This document shows, piece by piece, positions 27,495 through 36,630 of a stretch of 64,000 bases of DNA. Numbering within the stretch: the stretch's first letter is position 1; each line of letters begins with the position of its first letter. This DNA is from Thermoplasmata archaeon (GTDB lineage Archaea; Thermoplasmatota; Thermoplasmata; Thermoplasmatales; Thermoplasmataceae). The notes beneath the pieces were generated by a model, which saw nothing but the letters and a program-made list of their open reading frames with translations, did not search any database and was not told where the DNA came from. The DNA is taken from NCBI GenBank assembly GCA_021797735.1, contig JAJZZE010000024.1, forward strand, positions 106,755 to 170,754, in the 5' to 3' direction. Both the position numbers and the translations under genes were made by a program.

Positions 27495-27941
27495 TTAACT
27501 ATTGATTTTTTCAGTTATGCATTTCATGGTCTGGTCTATATTTTTCATTGAAATCTCATTTATTTTATCCCTGTTCATTATTTTTATTATCAGACCAAAA
27601 TCAAATGAACTTTTCCAGATTACCTGAGAATTATCTCCCTCACCACTATAATTTATATCTACGTTAAATTTTATTTTCGAACCAGCCATTCTTCCCGTTC
27701 CAGTTACAGATAATGAGTTCTGACCTAAACTGTATTTAAATACCATTTTTCCGGTTATTGTACTCATTGCGGATATTTTCATATCTTTTACATCAAGCTT
27801 TATCCTGCATTTTATTTCATCACCAGAAGTTTCAATATCGTATATACCTGGTAGACATGGCACAACATTATTTATATCAGAAAAAAAATTGTTTAGGTAT
27901 TCCGGATTTTTATCTACACTGAATTTTCCATCGAATTCCAT
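27495..27941 (-). CDS. CoxG-like SRPBCC protein
   Basis: 148 residues with the START/SRPBCC fold as in CO-dehydrogenase accessory protein CoxG: an N-terminal FDGKFSVDKNPEYLNNFFSD, a central VPCLPGIYDIE and GTGRMAGSKIKF typical of the family. Members bind hydrophobic ligands or help membrane attachment of oxidoreductases. The ATG at 27941 lies within the end of the GlpA-like gene (28-nt overlap) with GGTGA before it, so it is coupled to that dehydrogenase and may assist it. No CO-dehydrogenase genes are in the window. Confidence 0.72.
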   Translation of the reverse strand: MEFDGKFSVDKNPEYLNNFFSDINNVVPCLPGIYDIETSGDEIKCRIKLDVKDMKISAMSTITGKMVFKYSLGQNSLSVTGTGRMAGSKIKFNVDINYSGEGDNSQVIWKSSFDFGLIIKIMNRDKINEISMKNIDQTMKCITEKINS

Positions 27942-29194
27942 CTATTCACCTTCATAGCCTCATTTAAGAGAAACGCACTTTCAATATGCAGTTTATATTC
28001 ATAATCCATACTGTTACTGTATGAATTTATATAATCAAGAAATGTATTATCTATATTATTTCTATATTTATCTATAAAATTATTAAGGGTATTATCAAGT
28101 ATTATCCTGCTGGTACCGCTGCTTTTACTACCAAATATTTTTGAGATATATTCTGATATGGATTTTCCCATTAACCTTGATGTTGTGAATTTGCCGCCTA
28201 TAATTGTAATCATGTTACTGTAATTATTATAAATATTAAAATCCCTTGAACTCCTTGAATTATCTTCCCTTATCAACGGCCTCATGGAATAGTATAATTT
28301 TTCATAATTATAATTTTTTACTGATGGGACCATATCAGATATTTCAGAAATCATTGTATCGACATCCTCATTATCTACTTCATTGTTATCCGGATCCTCT
28401 GAAATAATTGCCATTGTACCGGCAACGGATTTTGAACCGTAGGGCAGTATTATATCACCGTCCGATGGTTCTCTCATTCTGTTTATTATTGAATTTACAA
28501 ATAATCTGTCGTATGATGCCATATAACCAAGGGTTGGCATAACATCAAAATCGCTTATTTTAAAATTTTTTAACAGTTTACCTGACCATGGACCTGTTGT
28601 ATTTATTATGTAATCAAACTTCTCTGAAATTATATTGTTATTATTTCTGTATTTTATCGAAGTAACATCATTATTTTTAATCTCACCGGAAATTACAGGT
28701 GAATTAAACCTAATTTTTGTGCCATTCATGATTGATTCAATGGCTACTGCAGAGGCAAATGAATGTGCGTATATTACTTTATCCGGAACCTTCAACGCCA
28801 TTTTTATGTTTTTATTTAAATATGGTTCTCTCCTTAACATTTCATCTATATCCACATTTTCAGTTTCTATTCCGATGTTTTGATTCTTTTTAAATAATTC
28901 ATCACCGTATGATGAATCCTCATCATTTAATGAGATAAAATATCCCGATGTATTCTTAATAAAATTACCCGCATTTTTGCTTAATAACTTATTTTCACCA
29001 ATACATTCCCTTGCGGATCTTTCATCATTTAGGGAATACCTTGAACCACTATGCAACATACCGTGGAATCTTCCTGATGTACCGGATAATAGGCTATCTT
29101 TCTCAAATAATGTAACATCATAACCATCTAATGATAGATTCAATGCAGAGAATAACCCGGTTATACCCGCACCTATTATAGCTATTTTTTCCAT
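27914..29194 (-). CDS. GlpA/GlpD-like FAD dehydrogenase
   Basis: 426-residue FAD-dependent oxidoreductase of the glycerol-3-phosphate dehydrogenase type. The N-terminal dinucleotide motif is IAIIGAGITGLFSALNLS; SGTSGRFHGMLHSGSRYSLND is the GlpA-like FAD contact, and NTTGPWSGKLL plus ITIIGGKFTTSRLMGKS close the cofactor site. It likely oxidises glycerol-3-phosphate (or a related 2-hydroxy acid) at the membrane and feeds quinone. The bacterial C-terminal BFD/Fe-S domain is absent. TATA-like AATATATAAAGG at 29210-29222 gives a leaderless start. Divergent from an MFS gene. Confidence 0.82.
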   Translation of the reverse strand: MEKIAIIGAGITGLFSALNLSLDGYDVTLFEKDSLLSGTSGRFHGMLHSGSRYSLNDERSARECIGENKLLSKNAGNFIKNTSGYFISLNDEDSSYGDELFKKNQNIGIETENVDIDEMLRREPYLNKNIKMALKVPDKVIYAHSFASAVAIESIMNGTKIRFNSPVISGEIKNNDVTSIKYRNNNNIISEKFDYIINTTGPWSGKLLKNFKISDFDVMPTLGYMASYDRLFVNSIINRMREPSDGDIILPYGSKSVAGTMAIISEDPDNNEVDNEDVDTMISEISDMVPSVKNYNYEKLYYSMRPLIREDNSRSSRDFNIYNNYSNMITIIGGKFTTSRLMGKSISEYISKIFGSKSSGTSRIILDNTLNNFIDKYRNNIDNTFLDYINSYSNSMDYEYKLHIESAFLLNEAMKVNRWNSMENSV

Positions 29195-29230
29195 TCAATA
29201 AGTATTATACCTTTATATATTATTTTATTG

Positions 29231-29276
29231 CTATATTGAGCTATGTATGATATATATTAATACGGTGGCAATATAG
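29231..29276. promoter_or_regulatory. Inverted repeat between divergent promoters
   Basis: CTATATTG (29231-29238) and CAATATAG (29269-29276) form a perfect 8-bp inverted repeat in the 116-bp spacer, midway between the TATA-like sequences of the GlpA-like gene (29210-29222) and the MFS gene (29284-29295). It could be a shared operator. The AT-rich background makes a chance repeat possible. Confidence 0.35.
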
Positions 29277-29310
29277 ATAAGTTTTAAATTTAACTATAAC
29301 TTATACATAG

Positions 29311-30495
29311 ATGAATGAAAATTCAGATGTAAATAAAATCGTTATTTTATCATCATTTGGCATGTACCTTGACGGTTATCAGTTAACTGTCATGGCCTTT
29401 GCAATATTATTAATACAGAATTATATAGCCCTGCCATCGCTGGAATACGGGTTACTAATCGCATCCGTGATTATAGGTGCTATTATAGGTACGGTAATGG
29501 TGGGTTATATCAGTGATATTTTCGGTAGAAGAAAAATTTATTTATCAACACTAATATTTTTTATTATATTTGATTTAATATCGGTATTCTCATTTAATTT
29601 TATAATGCTATTCGTTTCAAGGGTTTTACTTGGCATAATTCTGGGTGCAGAATATCCGGTTGCAAATTCTTATATAGCAGAAGTAACCCCGGATGAAAAG
29701 AGAGGTTTTTATCTTGCACTTGCAGCGGTTTTTTTCAGTGTGGGGTCTATCAGTAGTGCAATAATCGCAATATTTACATTTCCATTGGATAACCTTGGCT
29801 GGAGATTGATGCTGGGGCTTTCCATAATACCTGCAATAATCGTAGAGTTCATGAGGTTTTCATTGCCTGAATCAAAGATGTGGGAAAATAAAAAGGAAAA
29901 AACAAGATTTTTTGAGATGTTTTCAAGAAAGTATTATAAAGATGTCCTCCTGGCTGCCATAATCTGGTTTCTGTATGATATTGTTGCATATGGTTTATCA
30001 CTAACATTGCCGACAATATTGAAGATTGGCCATTTCGTCGATAATGTTGACAATGCCCTATTAACCACATTTTTCCTTGTAATAGGCATACTATCAGGTA
30101 TATACGTTATGAAGGTTGTTGATAAATTCGGGAGAAAGGTTATACAGATAACTGGTTTTGCCTTAATGGCCATACTGTTTCTAATATTGCCACATTATTA
30201 TTTCCTAACCGGCATTATTATAATAGTTGCACTCCTCGAATTATTCAATGCCTTTGATGGAGCCACGGTAGGAATAATACCTGCAGAAGTTACGGTTACA
30301 AGATTCCGTGGGTCATCGTACGGATTTGCGTCCATGATGGGCAAGGTCGGTGCTGTTATAGGTGTTATTGCAATGGCACTGCTTATAAGGGGAAAAAATT
30401 ATTTCAATGCGTATATATTTTTATCGGTAGTAATGATTATTGCAATATTGCTGACACTGCTATTACCTGAAACAAAGGGGACAAAACTGGAATAA
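29311..30495 (+). CDS. MFS transporter, metabolite:proton symporter type
   Basis: 394 residues, about 12 membrane segments. The sugar/metabolite porter signature appears twice: GYISDIFGRRKIY after segment 2 and VDKFGRKVIQ after segment 8. SFGMYLDGYQLTVMAF is typical of the first helix of this group in Thermoplasmatales, and YIAEVTPDEKRG matches the PESPR-side loop. Substrate unknown; the divergent GlpA-like gene suggests glycerol or an organic acid. The ATG follows TTTAAATTTAAC by about 27 nt. Confidence 0.85.
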   Translation: MNENSDVNKIVILSSFGMYLDGYQLTVMAFAILLIQNYIALPSLEYGLLIASVIIGAIIGTVMVGYISDIFGRRKIYLSTLIFFIIFDLISVFSFNFIMLFVSRVLLGIILGAEYPVANSYIAEVTPDEKRGFYLALAAVFFSVGSISSAIIAIFTFPLDNLGWRLMLGLSIIPAIIVEFMRFSLPESKMWENKKEKTRFFEMFSRKYYKDVLLAAIIWFLYDIVAYGLSLTLPTILKIGHFVDNVDNALLTTFFLVIGILSGIYVMKVVDKFGRKVIQITGFALMAILFLILPHYYFLTGIIIIVALLELFNAFDGATVGIIPAEVTVTRFRGSSYGFASMMGKVGAVIGVIAMALLIRGKNYFNAYIFLSVVMIIAILLTLLLPETKGTKLE

Positions 30496-31858
30496 TCATT
30501 GAAAATCCCTTAAATCTATTACAATATAATTTTTATCTATCCTCTCCTTATTTATAATTTCCTTTGCAATTACACCAAATTTTTCCTTCCTGCTATTTTT
30601 CCATTTAACATTTTTAGCCTTATCCTTCAGTTTTAATAATATATTATTTACATCATAATCACTCAATGTTTTCCATTTACATTCAAAAAATATTATCTCA
30701 TTGTTTAAATTATTCAGTGCAACTATATCTATTTCGGAATCCTTATACCACCATTTTCCTATTTTATCAAACTTTATTATTCTGCCGTTGTTTTTTATCA
30801 GAAAATTTATTGATATGTCCTCAAAGGTATGGCCTATATATGTATCTAAATCGTTTTTAATTATATCTGATAATTCATTAACCCGATTCATTTCAATAAA
30901 ATCATAATTGTTATAAATATATCTGAAAAAAAATGCAATCATATTATCCTTAAACCTGTAAATTCCCTTTTTGCTTTTGCTGCTTAATGTTACCGGTATT
31001 TCCCTTTTTATGAAATCTGTATCAATCAATACACTGATATATTTACCCAGAAGAGACCTTTCAAGGCCTGTGTAATTAATTATTTCACCAAGTGCTGTAT
31101 TTTCGTTTGCTATCGCTTCAAGTATTGAAAAATAATATCTGGGCTCATTAAATTCTTCGCGTAATAAAAACATGATATCCTGATTTATAAATGAATTTAT
31201 ACTCAGAAAATTATTCTTAATATTTTCCATCAAACCCTCTGTTTTATCTATCCCGTTTATATATGCCGGTGTTCCACCATAAACGCTGTAGTATTTTATT
31301 GCTTTTTCCACGTTACCAAAATAATCTATTAAACTCATAAATTCAAGTGGTTTAATCATTAATTGCCCTGTCCTTCTTCCATAAACTGGTGATTTATAAA
31401 TTACAATGTTTTCCATCATTGACATATTTGAACCGGAGATAATAAAAAATATTTTTGTATATTTTAATTTATTATCCCAGCAGTCCTGTAAAATTGATAA
31501 TAATGAATTATTATTTTTAACAATGTATGGGAATTCATCAATTGCTATTACTAACCTTTTATTTATTGTTTTATTATACAAATATTCAAAAAATGAGTTA
31601 AAATTATTTAAATAATTACTCCTTAAAAGATTATCATTAAAAAAAAATGCCCAGTGTTTTTGATAACCTCTCAAGCTGTATTTTTTCAGACTCTTCTCTT
31701 CCGGTAAATATTATGCCCTCGTGATTTTTCATGAACTGTTTTATTAATTCGGTTTTTCCAACCCTGCGTCTTCCATAAATTACTATAAATTCTGCTCTGT
31801 TACTGTTATATCTGAAATTTAACGCTTTTAATTCATTTATTCTATTTATAAATTCCAT
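30496..31858 (-). pseudogene. Archaeal ATPase/DUF234 gene, frameshifted at poly-T
   Basis: Two overlapping frames make one protein of the archaeal ATPase-DUF234 family. The N-terminal part (ATG at 31858) has Walker A GRRRVGKT and ends TLGIFF at a TAA created by a run of nine T on the coding strand (plus-strand A at 31639-31647). With eight T it would continue FNDNLLRS into the second frame, which has Walker B LVIAIDEF, a sensor-like ISGSNMS, a winged-helix-like region and a C-terminal nuclease-like core (SEIDIVAL then FFECKWK, an intact D...ExK). Either a true frameshift, a slippage-controlled switch or a sequencing error. Promoter repeats lie just upstream. Confidence 0.82.
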
Positions 31859-31860
31859 AT

Positions 31861-31890
31861 ACTCAAAAGTATATTACTTAAAAGTATATT
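31861..31890 (-). repeat. Two tandem 15-bp repeats at the ATPase promoter
   Basis: On the plus strand ACTCAAAAGTATATT (31861-31875) is followed directly by ACTTAAAAGTATATT (31876-31890), differing at one base. They lie between the AT-rich TATA-like AAAATATTTATAAA (31890-31903) and the ATG at 31858, so a protein bound here would cover the start site. Read as a possible operator. Confidence 0.55.
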
Positions 31891-31906
31891 AAAATATTTA
31901 TAAAAT

Positions 31907-33304
31907 TCATGAAACAAAATGACCCTTTCTGGGTGATACACTTTTTATTGCTTTATTATTTCCTTTTAGTTTATCAACTGCACTGTTTAAGCTATCTATG
32001 AACAGGTCAACCATATCATTACTGAAGCTTTCCCTTATTACAACACGCATTAAAACGGTATCATCAGCATTTTTTGGCAGTGAATATGCCGGCACAATCC
32101 AGCCATATGACCTCAGTTTAGATGACAGATCAAATAGGGTGAAATTGTCCTTATTTTTCTGTTTAAATGTTATAACCGGTATATGCCTTGCGTTGCTGAC
32201 AATTTCAAAATTATCTATTTCCTTTATCCTCTCTGATAAATACCTTGCATTATCCATCATATTCTCGGCGATTTTTTTGTATCCGGATTTGCCCATTCTT
32301 ATTATATTATAATACTGTGCAGCTATATTTGATCCACTTTTTGAAAAATTCAGGGTGTATGTTGGCATTTCATCGCCCAGATAATTTACGTAGAATATTA
32401 GATCCTCAGGCAAATCGCTTCTATTTTTGAATAGTAGCCAGCCTATACCTGGATATACCAGACCGAATTTATGGCCGGATACATTGATGGACTGTACATG
32501 ACTTAAACGGAAATCACATTTTAAATCTGGTTCTATAAACGGCGTAATAAAACCGGCACTGGCGGCATCCACATGTATCGGTACATCTATATTTTTTTCA
32601 CTTTTCAGTTTTTCCAGTAAATCATTGATCTTTTTGACATCATCAAATGCACCGGTAAAGGTTGTTCCCAGAACTGCACCGACGGCAATAGTATTCTCAT
32701 CCACATTTTTAATTAGTTCCTCCGGATTGGCAACCATGGTGTTTTTATCCAGTGGTATTACCCGGGGTTCAACATCAAAATATTTTGCAAATTTGTCCCA
32801 TACAACATGTGTATCTGCTCCAAATACAATATTTGGCTTACTGTAATCCTTATTCATTTTCTGCATTTTAATTTTCCAGTTCCATTTGTGTGCCAGTAAT
32901 GCCAGCATTATAGCCTCAGAAGAACCTATTGTTGATGTACCGGTAAAATCATTCTCTTCCGGTGCATTATATAACCTTGATAGAATATTTACTATTCTTT
33001 CCTCCTCTTTTTTTATCTGGGGATATTCAAAATTGTCTATAAAATTTTTATGTGCATTTTCCATATATAATTTATCAGCTTCAGGTTCCATCCACGTGGT
33101 TACAAATGTTGCTAAATTTAACTCCGGAATACCATCAAGATTTAATTCCTCATGAATTAATTCGTATGCTGCCCTTGCATTCATGCCCGTTTCCGGGAAT
33201 CTATTTTCAGGTATCGGCTCATTAAAATCCCTGTTGCTATATGTACCATATATTTTTTTATTACCTTTTATTTTTTTAGCTACCATGGATAATAATGGGT
33301 ACAT
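31907..33304 (-). CDS. gadB: Glutamate decarboxylase
   Basis: PLP-dependent decarboxylase of E. coli GadB type, 465 residues, full length. It makes GABA and CO2 from glutamate while consuming a proton, hence a role in cytoplasmic pH control. Conserved: ELNLDGIPELNLATFVTTW, GTSTIGSSEAIMLALLAHKW, HVDAASAGF, and the PLP lysine in NVSGHKFGLVYPGIGW, then NFSKSGSNIAAQYY. No adjacent GABA antiporter of the GadC type was found. The first codons could also start at the seventh residue. A TATA-like TTTAAAATTTTATTTTAAA at 33318-33336 gives a leaderless ATG at 33304. Confidence 0.93.
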   Translation of the reverse strand: MYPLLSMVAKKIKGNKKIYGTYSNRDFNEPIPENRFPETGMNARAAYELIHEELNLDGIPELNLATFVTTWMEPEADKLYMENAHKNFIDNFEYPQIKKEEERIVNILSRLYNAPEENDFTGTSTIGSSEAIMLALLAHKWNWKIKMQKMNKDYSKPNIVFGADTHVVWDKFAKYFDVEPRVIPLDKNTMVANPEELIKNVDENTIAVGAVLGTTFTGAFDDVKKINDLLEKLKSEKNIDVPIHVDAASAGFITPFIEPDLKCDFRLSHVQSINVSGHKFGLVYPGIGWLLFKNRSDLPEDLIFYVNYLGDEMPTYTLNFSKSGSNIAAQYYNIIRMGKSGYKKIAENMMDNARYLSERIKEIDNFEIVSNARHIPVITFKQKNKDNFTLFDLSSKLRSYGWIVPAYSLPKNADDTVLMRVVIRESFSNDMVDLFIDSLNSAVDKLKGNNKAIKSVSPRKGHFVS

Positions 33305-33402
33305 ATTATAAAAAGGTTTAAAATAAAATTTTAAATGGAGAACAGAACATGTTTTAATCTCTATCTCCCACCATTTTCAGCTATATATGTGTTATATATT
33401 TA

Positions 33403-34098
33403 TCAATCTATTATTTTTATCGGGAAATGAGTTAAATAAATATTGTAAGTTCCAAGGTTGGAAGACCCTATGAAATAGTCCTTGTATAATGTGAATGATA
33501 TAACTATCGTATATGTTAAAAGTGGATTCATGGAAAAGAGTGATTCATTATCTTTCATGTTATAAGGGGTCATGCCTATGGATGCTCCACTTCCTTTTAC
33601 AATGCCACAGGTTTCGTTACTGACACCATAACTTAAACCCTGGTTGCCAATACCATAATCTAATGATTCATTGTACATTACATTATGTGTTGTATTTATC
33701 AATTGGGCTGAATCCATTTTTATTCCCAAATTATTAATATTACTTTTTAGTAAAAACATAGCCATGCCAATACAACCTATGTAATATTTTGTGGGACTAC
33801 TTAGGTTAAGAGTATAGTTATAATTGATATTATGCGAATTATTCTGACCAGCACACACTAGACCGGTATTTACCCAGTTAGCGACCGCAAATTCCATATT
33901 TTTATTATTAACGGAAATATTGGAGGTCTGGTATATAATTGGACCTTGGGATGTATTTTGATTTTCTTTACTTGCGTGAATTAAAGTATCATTTACGTAT
34001 ATTCTTTTAGGCTCGTTTGTTTTTATGTATATTAATGAGGGGATTAAAATTATAAGGACTATAAATATTACCAGTATTACTATTATTTTTCTATTCAT
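33403..34098 (-). CDS. Membrane-anchored exported protein, unknown
   Basis: 231 residues with an N-terminal hydrophobic anchor or signal (residues ~4-25, KIIVILVIFIVLIILIPSLI) and an extracytoplasmic remainder rich in Asn, Ser, Thr and Tyr, with many N-x-S/T sequons and three or more Cys. No family recognised. It follows the 487-residue gene after 16 nt with GGTGAG before the ATG, so the two are one operon. The same large-plus-small arrangement recurs at 42641-44252. Confidence 0.65.
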   Translation of the reverse strand: MNRKIIVILVIFIVLIILIPSLIYIKTNEPKRIYVNDTLIHASKENQNTSQGPIIYQTSNISVNNKNMEFAVANWVNTGLVCAGQNNSHNINYNYTLNLSSPTKYYIGCIGMAMFLLKSNINNLGIKMDSAQLINTTHNVMYNESLDYGIGNQGLSYGVSNETCGIVKGSGASIGMTPYNMKDNESLFSMNPLLTYTIVISFTLYKDYFIGSSNLGTYNIYLTHFPIKIID

Positions 34099-34114
34099 AT
34101 TATCTCACCATTTA

Positions 34115-35578
34115 TTAATTTGACGTGTAACACATATTTATGCCTGTTACCAGCGTTGAGCATGGGCCTGTATAATAACTGGGTGAACCTACATATCCGG
34201 ATTCAAATGTAACCTGTACACTGTAATCTGCAAAATATGCATCCACGGTATTTGAATTTAAATTGCCTAAATTAAATTTAAACTCAGAGCCAATGCCAAA
34301 CATATATGATTTTTTACCATATCCATTACTACCGATATTTGTACTCTGCCATATCGGACAATATTCATTTACAAAAAAGCCTATTGGTTCTATTTCACCT
34401 GTCATAGTGTTTGAATATGGGTTTTCATTGCACGGACTATTAGATGCTTTAGATATAAAACTGCGAGGATTCGGTATGTGAAAACCAACAGCGGAAGTTA
34501 CTGCAGAAATTATATAGAAATCTATATTAACCATTGTATTACCAGCACTATTCTGATCTCCAATATGTACATGCATAATTTTCATGTAACCACCACTGCA
34601 ACCAAGTTCATTACCCCCATATGAAAGTGTTTGCTTTATTTTCCAAACACCATCAGCATTTGGATATGTGGTACCTGTTGCAAAGTTCATGTGCACAGGA
34701 CACCCGGGGTTATTATTTGAAGTGTCCGGATATGAAGTCCCTCTATGGGATGTTAGTGTATATGTGCCGATTTCCTTACCATTGCTATTATATACATAGC
34801 AGGTCATATTTGCCGGTGCATATTCAAAGGTTGGGCCACCTCCACCGGGTATAATATCTGATTGTATGCCGTTTGATGCGTTACTATTGTATATTACAAT
34901 AGGGTGCATTGAATATGTATAATTTTTATACAGATTTATTGGACCAAAAGGTAATTCTATATTATTGTAATTATTTCTATAAACCAATCCGTAATGGAAT
35001 ATAGATGTGTCGGATAACCAGTTTATATTTAGATTGTTTGTGTTTATATTATAATATGTTGACGGTATTACAGTATTATTATTCATAGTTTTTATGTTAT
35101 TATTGTTTGAAATTGAGTACGGAGATTTTATTGTCTTTATACTTATTACATCAATAAAACTTATATTTTTATTCATATTATTTTTAAATATATTATACAT
35201 ATATATTTTATTGTTTTTCAATGATAATATTATCGACATTTTCATTTCACTATTATTTTCAAACACATCAAATGAATTCTTCTTTACTTCAATATTCGTG
35301 ATGTTGAAATTTAAATTTGAAATTTTACCATTATTTATACTGTCAATATTTATCTTTAATGGGGATAGATGATTAAATGAATTTATATAAATGGTTTTAC
35401 CTATTAATGATAAGTGTATATTTTCATTACCATTATTGTTATTATTAATATTAATACTATTATTATAATTAAGATTATTATTATAATAATTATACTTTAA
35501 ACCAGTAAATCCTACCGTTATCATTATTGTAGTAAATGACATTGCTATAATAATTTTTCTATTTATATGCTTTTCCAT
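34115..35578 (-). CDS. Large membrane-anchored exported protein, unknown
   Basis: 487 residues. The N-terminal segment (NRKIIIAMSFTTIMITVGF) is a signal anchor; a low-complexity Asn-rich stretch encoded by AAT/ATT repeats follows (residues ~30-50), then an Asn/Ser/Tyr-rich exported part with a GGGGP turn, several Cys and sequons. The anchor and the segment around HYGL...IELPFGPINLYKN resemble the split gene at 42641-43581. Probably a glycosylated surface protein facing the acid medium. The start ATG directly follows eight AAT repeats that set its distance from the TATA box. Confidence 0.65.
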   Translation of the reverse strand: MEKHINRKIIIAMSFTTIMITVGFTGLKYNYYNNNLNYNNSININNNNNGNENIHLSLIGKTIYINSFNHLSPLKINIDSINNGKISNLNFNITNIEVKKNSFDVFENNSEMKMSIILSLKNNKIYMYNIFKNNMNKNISFIDVISIKTIKSPYSISNNNNIKTMNNNTVIPSTYYNINTNNLNINWLSDTSIFHYGLVYRNNYNNIELPFGPINLYKNYTYSMHPIVIYNSNASNGIQSDIIPGGGGPTFEYAPANMTCYVYNSNGKEIGTYTLTSHRGTSYPDTSNNNPGCPVHMNFATGTTYPNADGVWKIKQTLSYGGNELGCSGGYMKIMHVHIGDQNSAGNTMVNIDFYIISAVTSAVGFHIPNPRSFISKASNSPCNENPYSNTMTGEIEPIGFFVNEYCPIWQSTNIGSNGYGKKSYMFGIGSEFKFNLGNLNSNTVDAYFADYSVQVTFESGYVGSPSYYTGPCSTLVTGINMCYTSN

Positions 35579-35602
35579 AATAATAATAATAATAATAATA
35601 AT
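35579..35602 (-). repeat. (AAT)8 microsatellite between TATA box and start codon
   Basis: Eight perfect AAT units (ATT on the coding strand) lie immediately before the ATG at 35578. The TATA-like TTTATATATAAAT is directly above, at 35601-35612. Because start site choice depends on TATA spacing, loss or gain of a unit would shift it by 3 nt. The tract therefore could tune expression of the exported-protein operon. Confidence 0.7.
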
Positions 35603-35636
35603 TTATATATAAAAATTTTTATAGAACATATACGCT
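35600..35636 (-). promoter_or_regulatory. Promoter motif shared by the two exported-protein operons
   Basis: The coding strand reads GTTCTATAAAAATTTTTATATATA just above the microsatellite (quoted in two parts: GTTCTATAAA then TTTTTATATATA). Upstream of the gene at 42641 is GTTCTATAAATATGTATATATA (GTTCTATAAA then GTATATATA, near 42598-42620). The shared GTTCTATAAA...TATATATA suggests common control of the two operons. Confidence 0.45.
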
Positions 35637-35718
35637 GTATTATATACTAACTCATTCCCGGATATCACATCAGTTGTTTCAATACGATAGTTTAAAATAT
35701 TATCCAGCATTAAAAGTT

Positions 35719-36630
35719 ATGGTAGACCCAGATTTTAGAAGTTTAATAGAACTGTCTAAGGAATCGGCAGATATAACTAAGATGGATCCGAAAATTTTAA
35801 GGAATTTTATGGATGAAAGTTCAATAAGCATGCAGAGTAAAAGAATACCGGTTAATGATGTGAAGGATGTAAAAATCCACCTGAAGGATAGGGATATTAT
35901 TACGCGTGTATACGATAATAATAATTCAGATTCGGCAATAATTTATTATCACGGTGGTGGTTTTGTTTTTGGAAATATAGAAACACATGATAATCTCTGC
36001 AGGTTGATTGCAAGGGAATCAAAAATGAAGGTGATTTCAGTAAATTACCGCCTGGCACCAGAAAATAAATTCCCTGCGGCATTAAACGATGCGTTTGATA
36101 CATTCCATTATATACATAATAATAAAGATGAATTTAAAATTAAAGATAAAATATGTGTTGCCGGGGATAGCGCCGGTGCTAACCTCGCAATAACTTTATC
36201 ATTGAAATCAAGGGATGAGAATTTGCCCATGCCCGATTTACAGGTTTTACTGTACCCGTCACTGGCACCGGATAACTTTTCTAGATCATTTCTGGAATAC
36301 TCTGATGGTTATGTATTAACATCTAAGGATATTATGTTTTTCGGTGAACAGTACAGGAATGAATTTTCCGATATAATTAATCCATATTTTTCACCTTTAG
36401 TTTCGGATAATTTTAAAAATTTGCCATCTACTATAATTGTTGCCAATGAGTATGACCCGCTGCGTGACCCAGTGGAATCACTTTATAAAAAACTGCGTAA
36501 TGATAATGTAAATGCCATTGGGATACGTGCACTGGGAATGATACACGCATTTGCAACGGATTTTGAAATATCCAAAACGGCAAAAAACCTTGTTAAAATG
36601 GTTTCAAAGATGATTCCGGAAATGTTATGA
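35719..36630 (+). CDS. HSL-family esterase/lipase (alpha/beta hydrolase)
   Basis: A 303-residue carboxylesterase of the hormone-sensitive-lipase family. The oxyanion motif is YYHGGGFVFGN, nucleophile elbow VAGDSAGANLA (catalytic Ser), catalytic Asp in ANEYDPLRDPVE and His in GMIHAF. The frame is open from a TTG at 35674, but ATG 35719 (MVDPDFRSLIELS) matches the usual family start, and TTTAAAATATTATCC lies about 27 nt above it. Cytoplasmic, no signal peptide. Its 3' end overlaps the convergent AAA-associated gene by 6 nt. Confidence 0.9.
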   Translation: MVDPDFRSLIELSKESADITKMDPKILRNFMDESSISMQSKRIPVNDVKDVKIHLKDRDIITRVYDNNNSDSAIIYYHGGGFVFGNIETHDNLCRLIARESKMKVISVNYRLAPENKFPAALNDAFDTFHYIHNNKDEFKIKDKICVAGDSAGANLAITLSLKSRDENLPMPDLQVLLYPSLAPDNFSRSFLEYSDGYVLTSKDIMFFGEQYRNEFSDIINPYFSPLVSDNFKNLPSTIIVANEYDPLRDPVESLYKKLRNDNVNAIGIRALGMIHAFATDFEISKTAKNLVKMVSKMIPEML

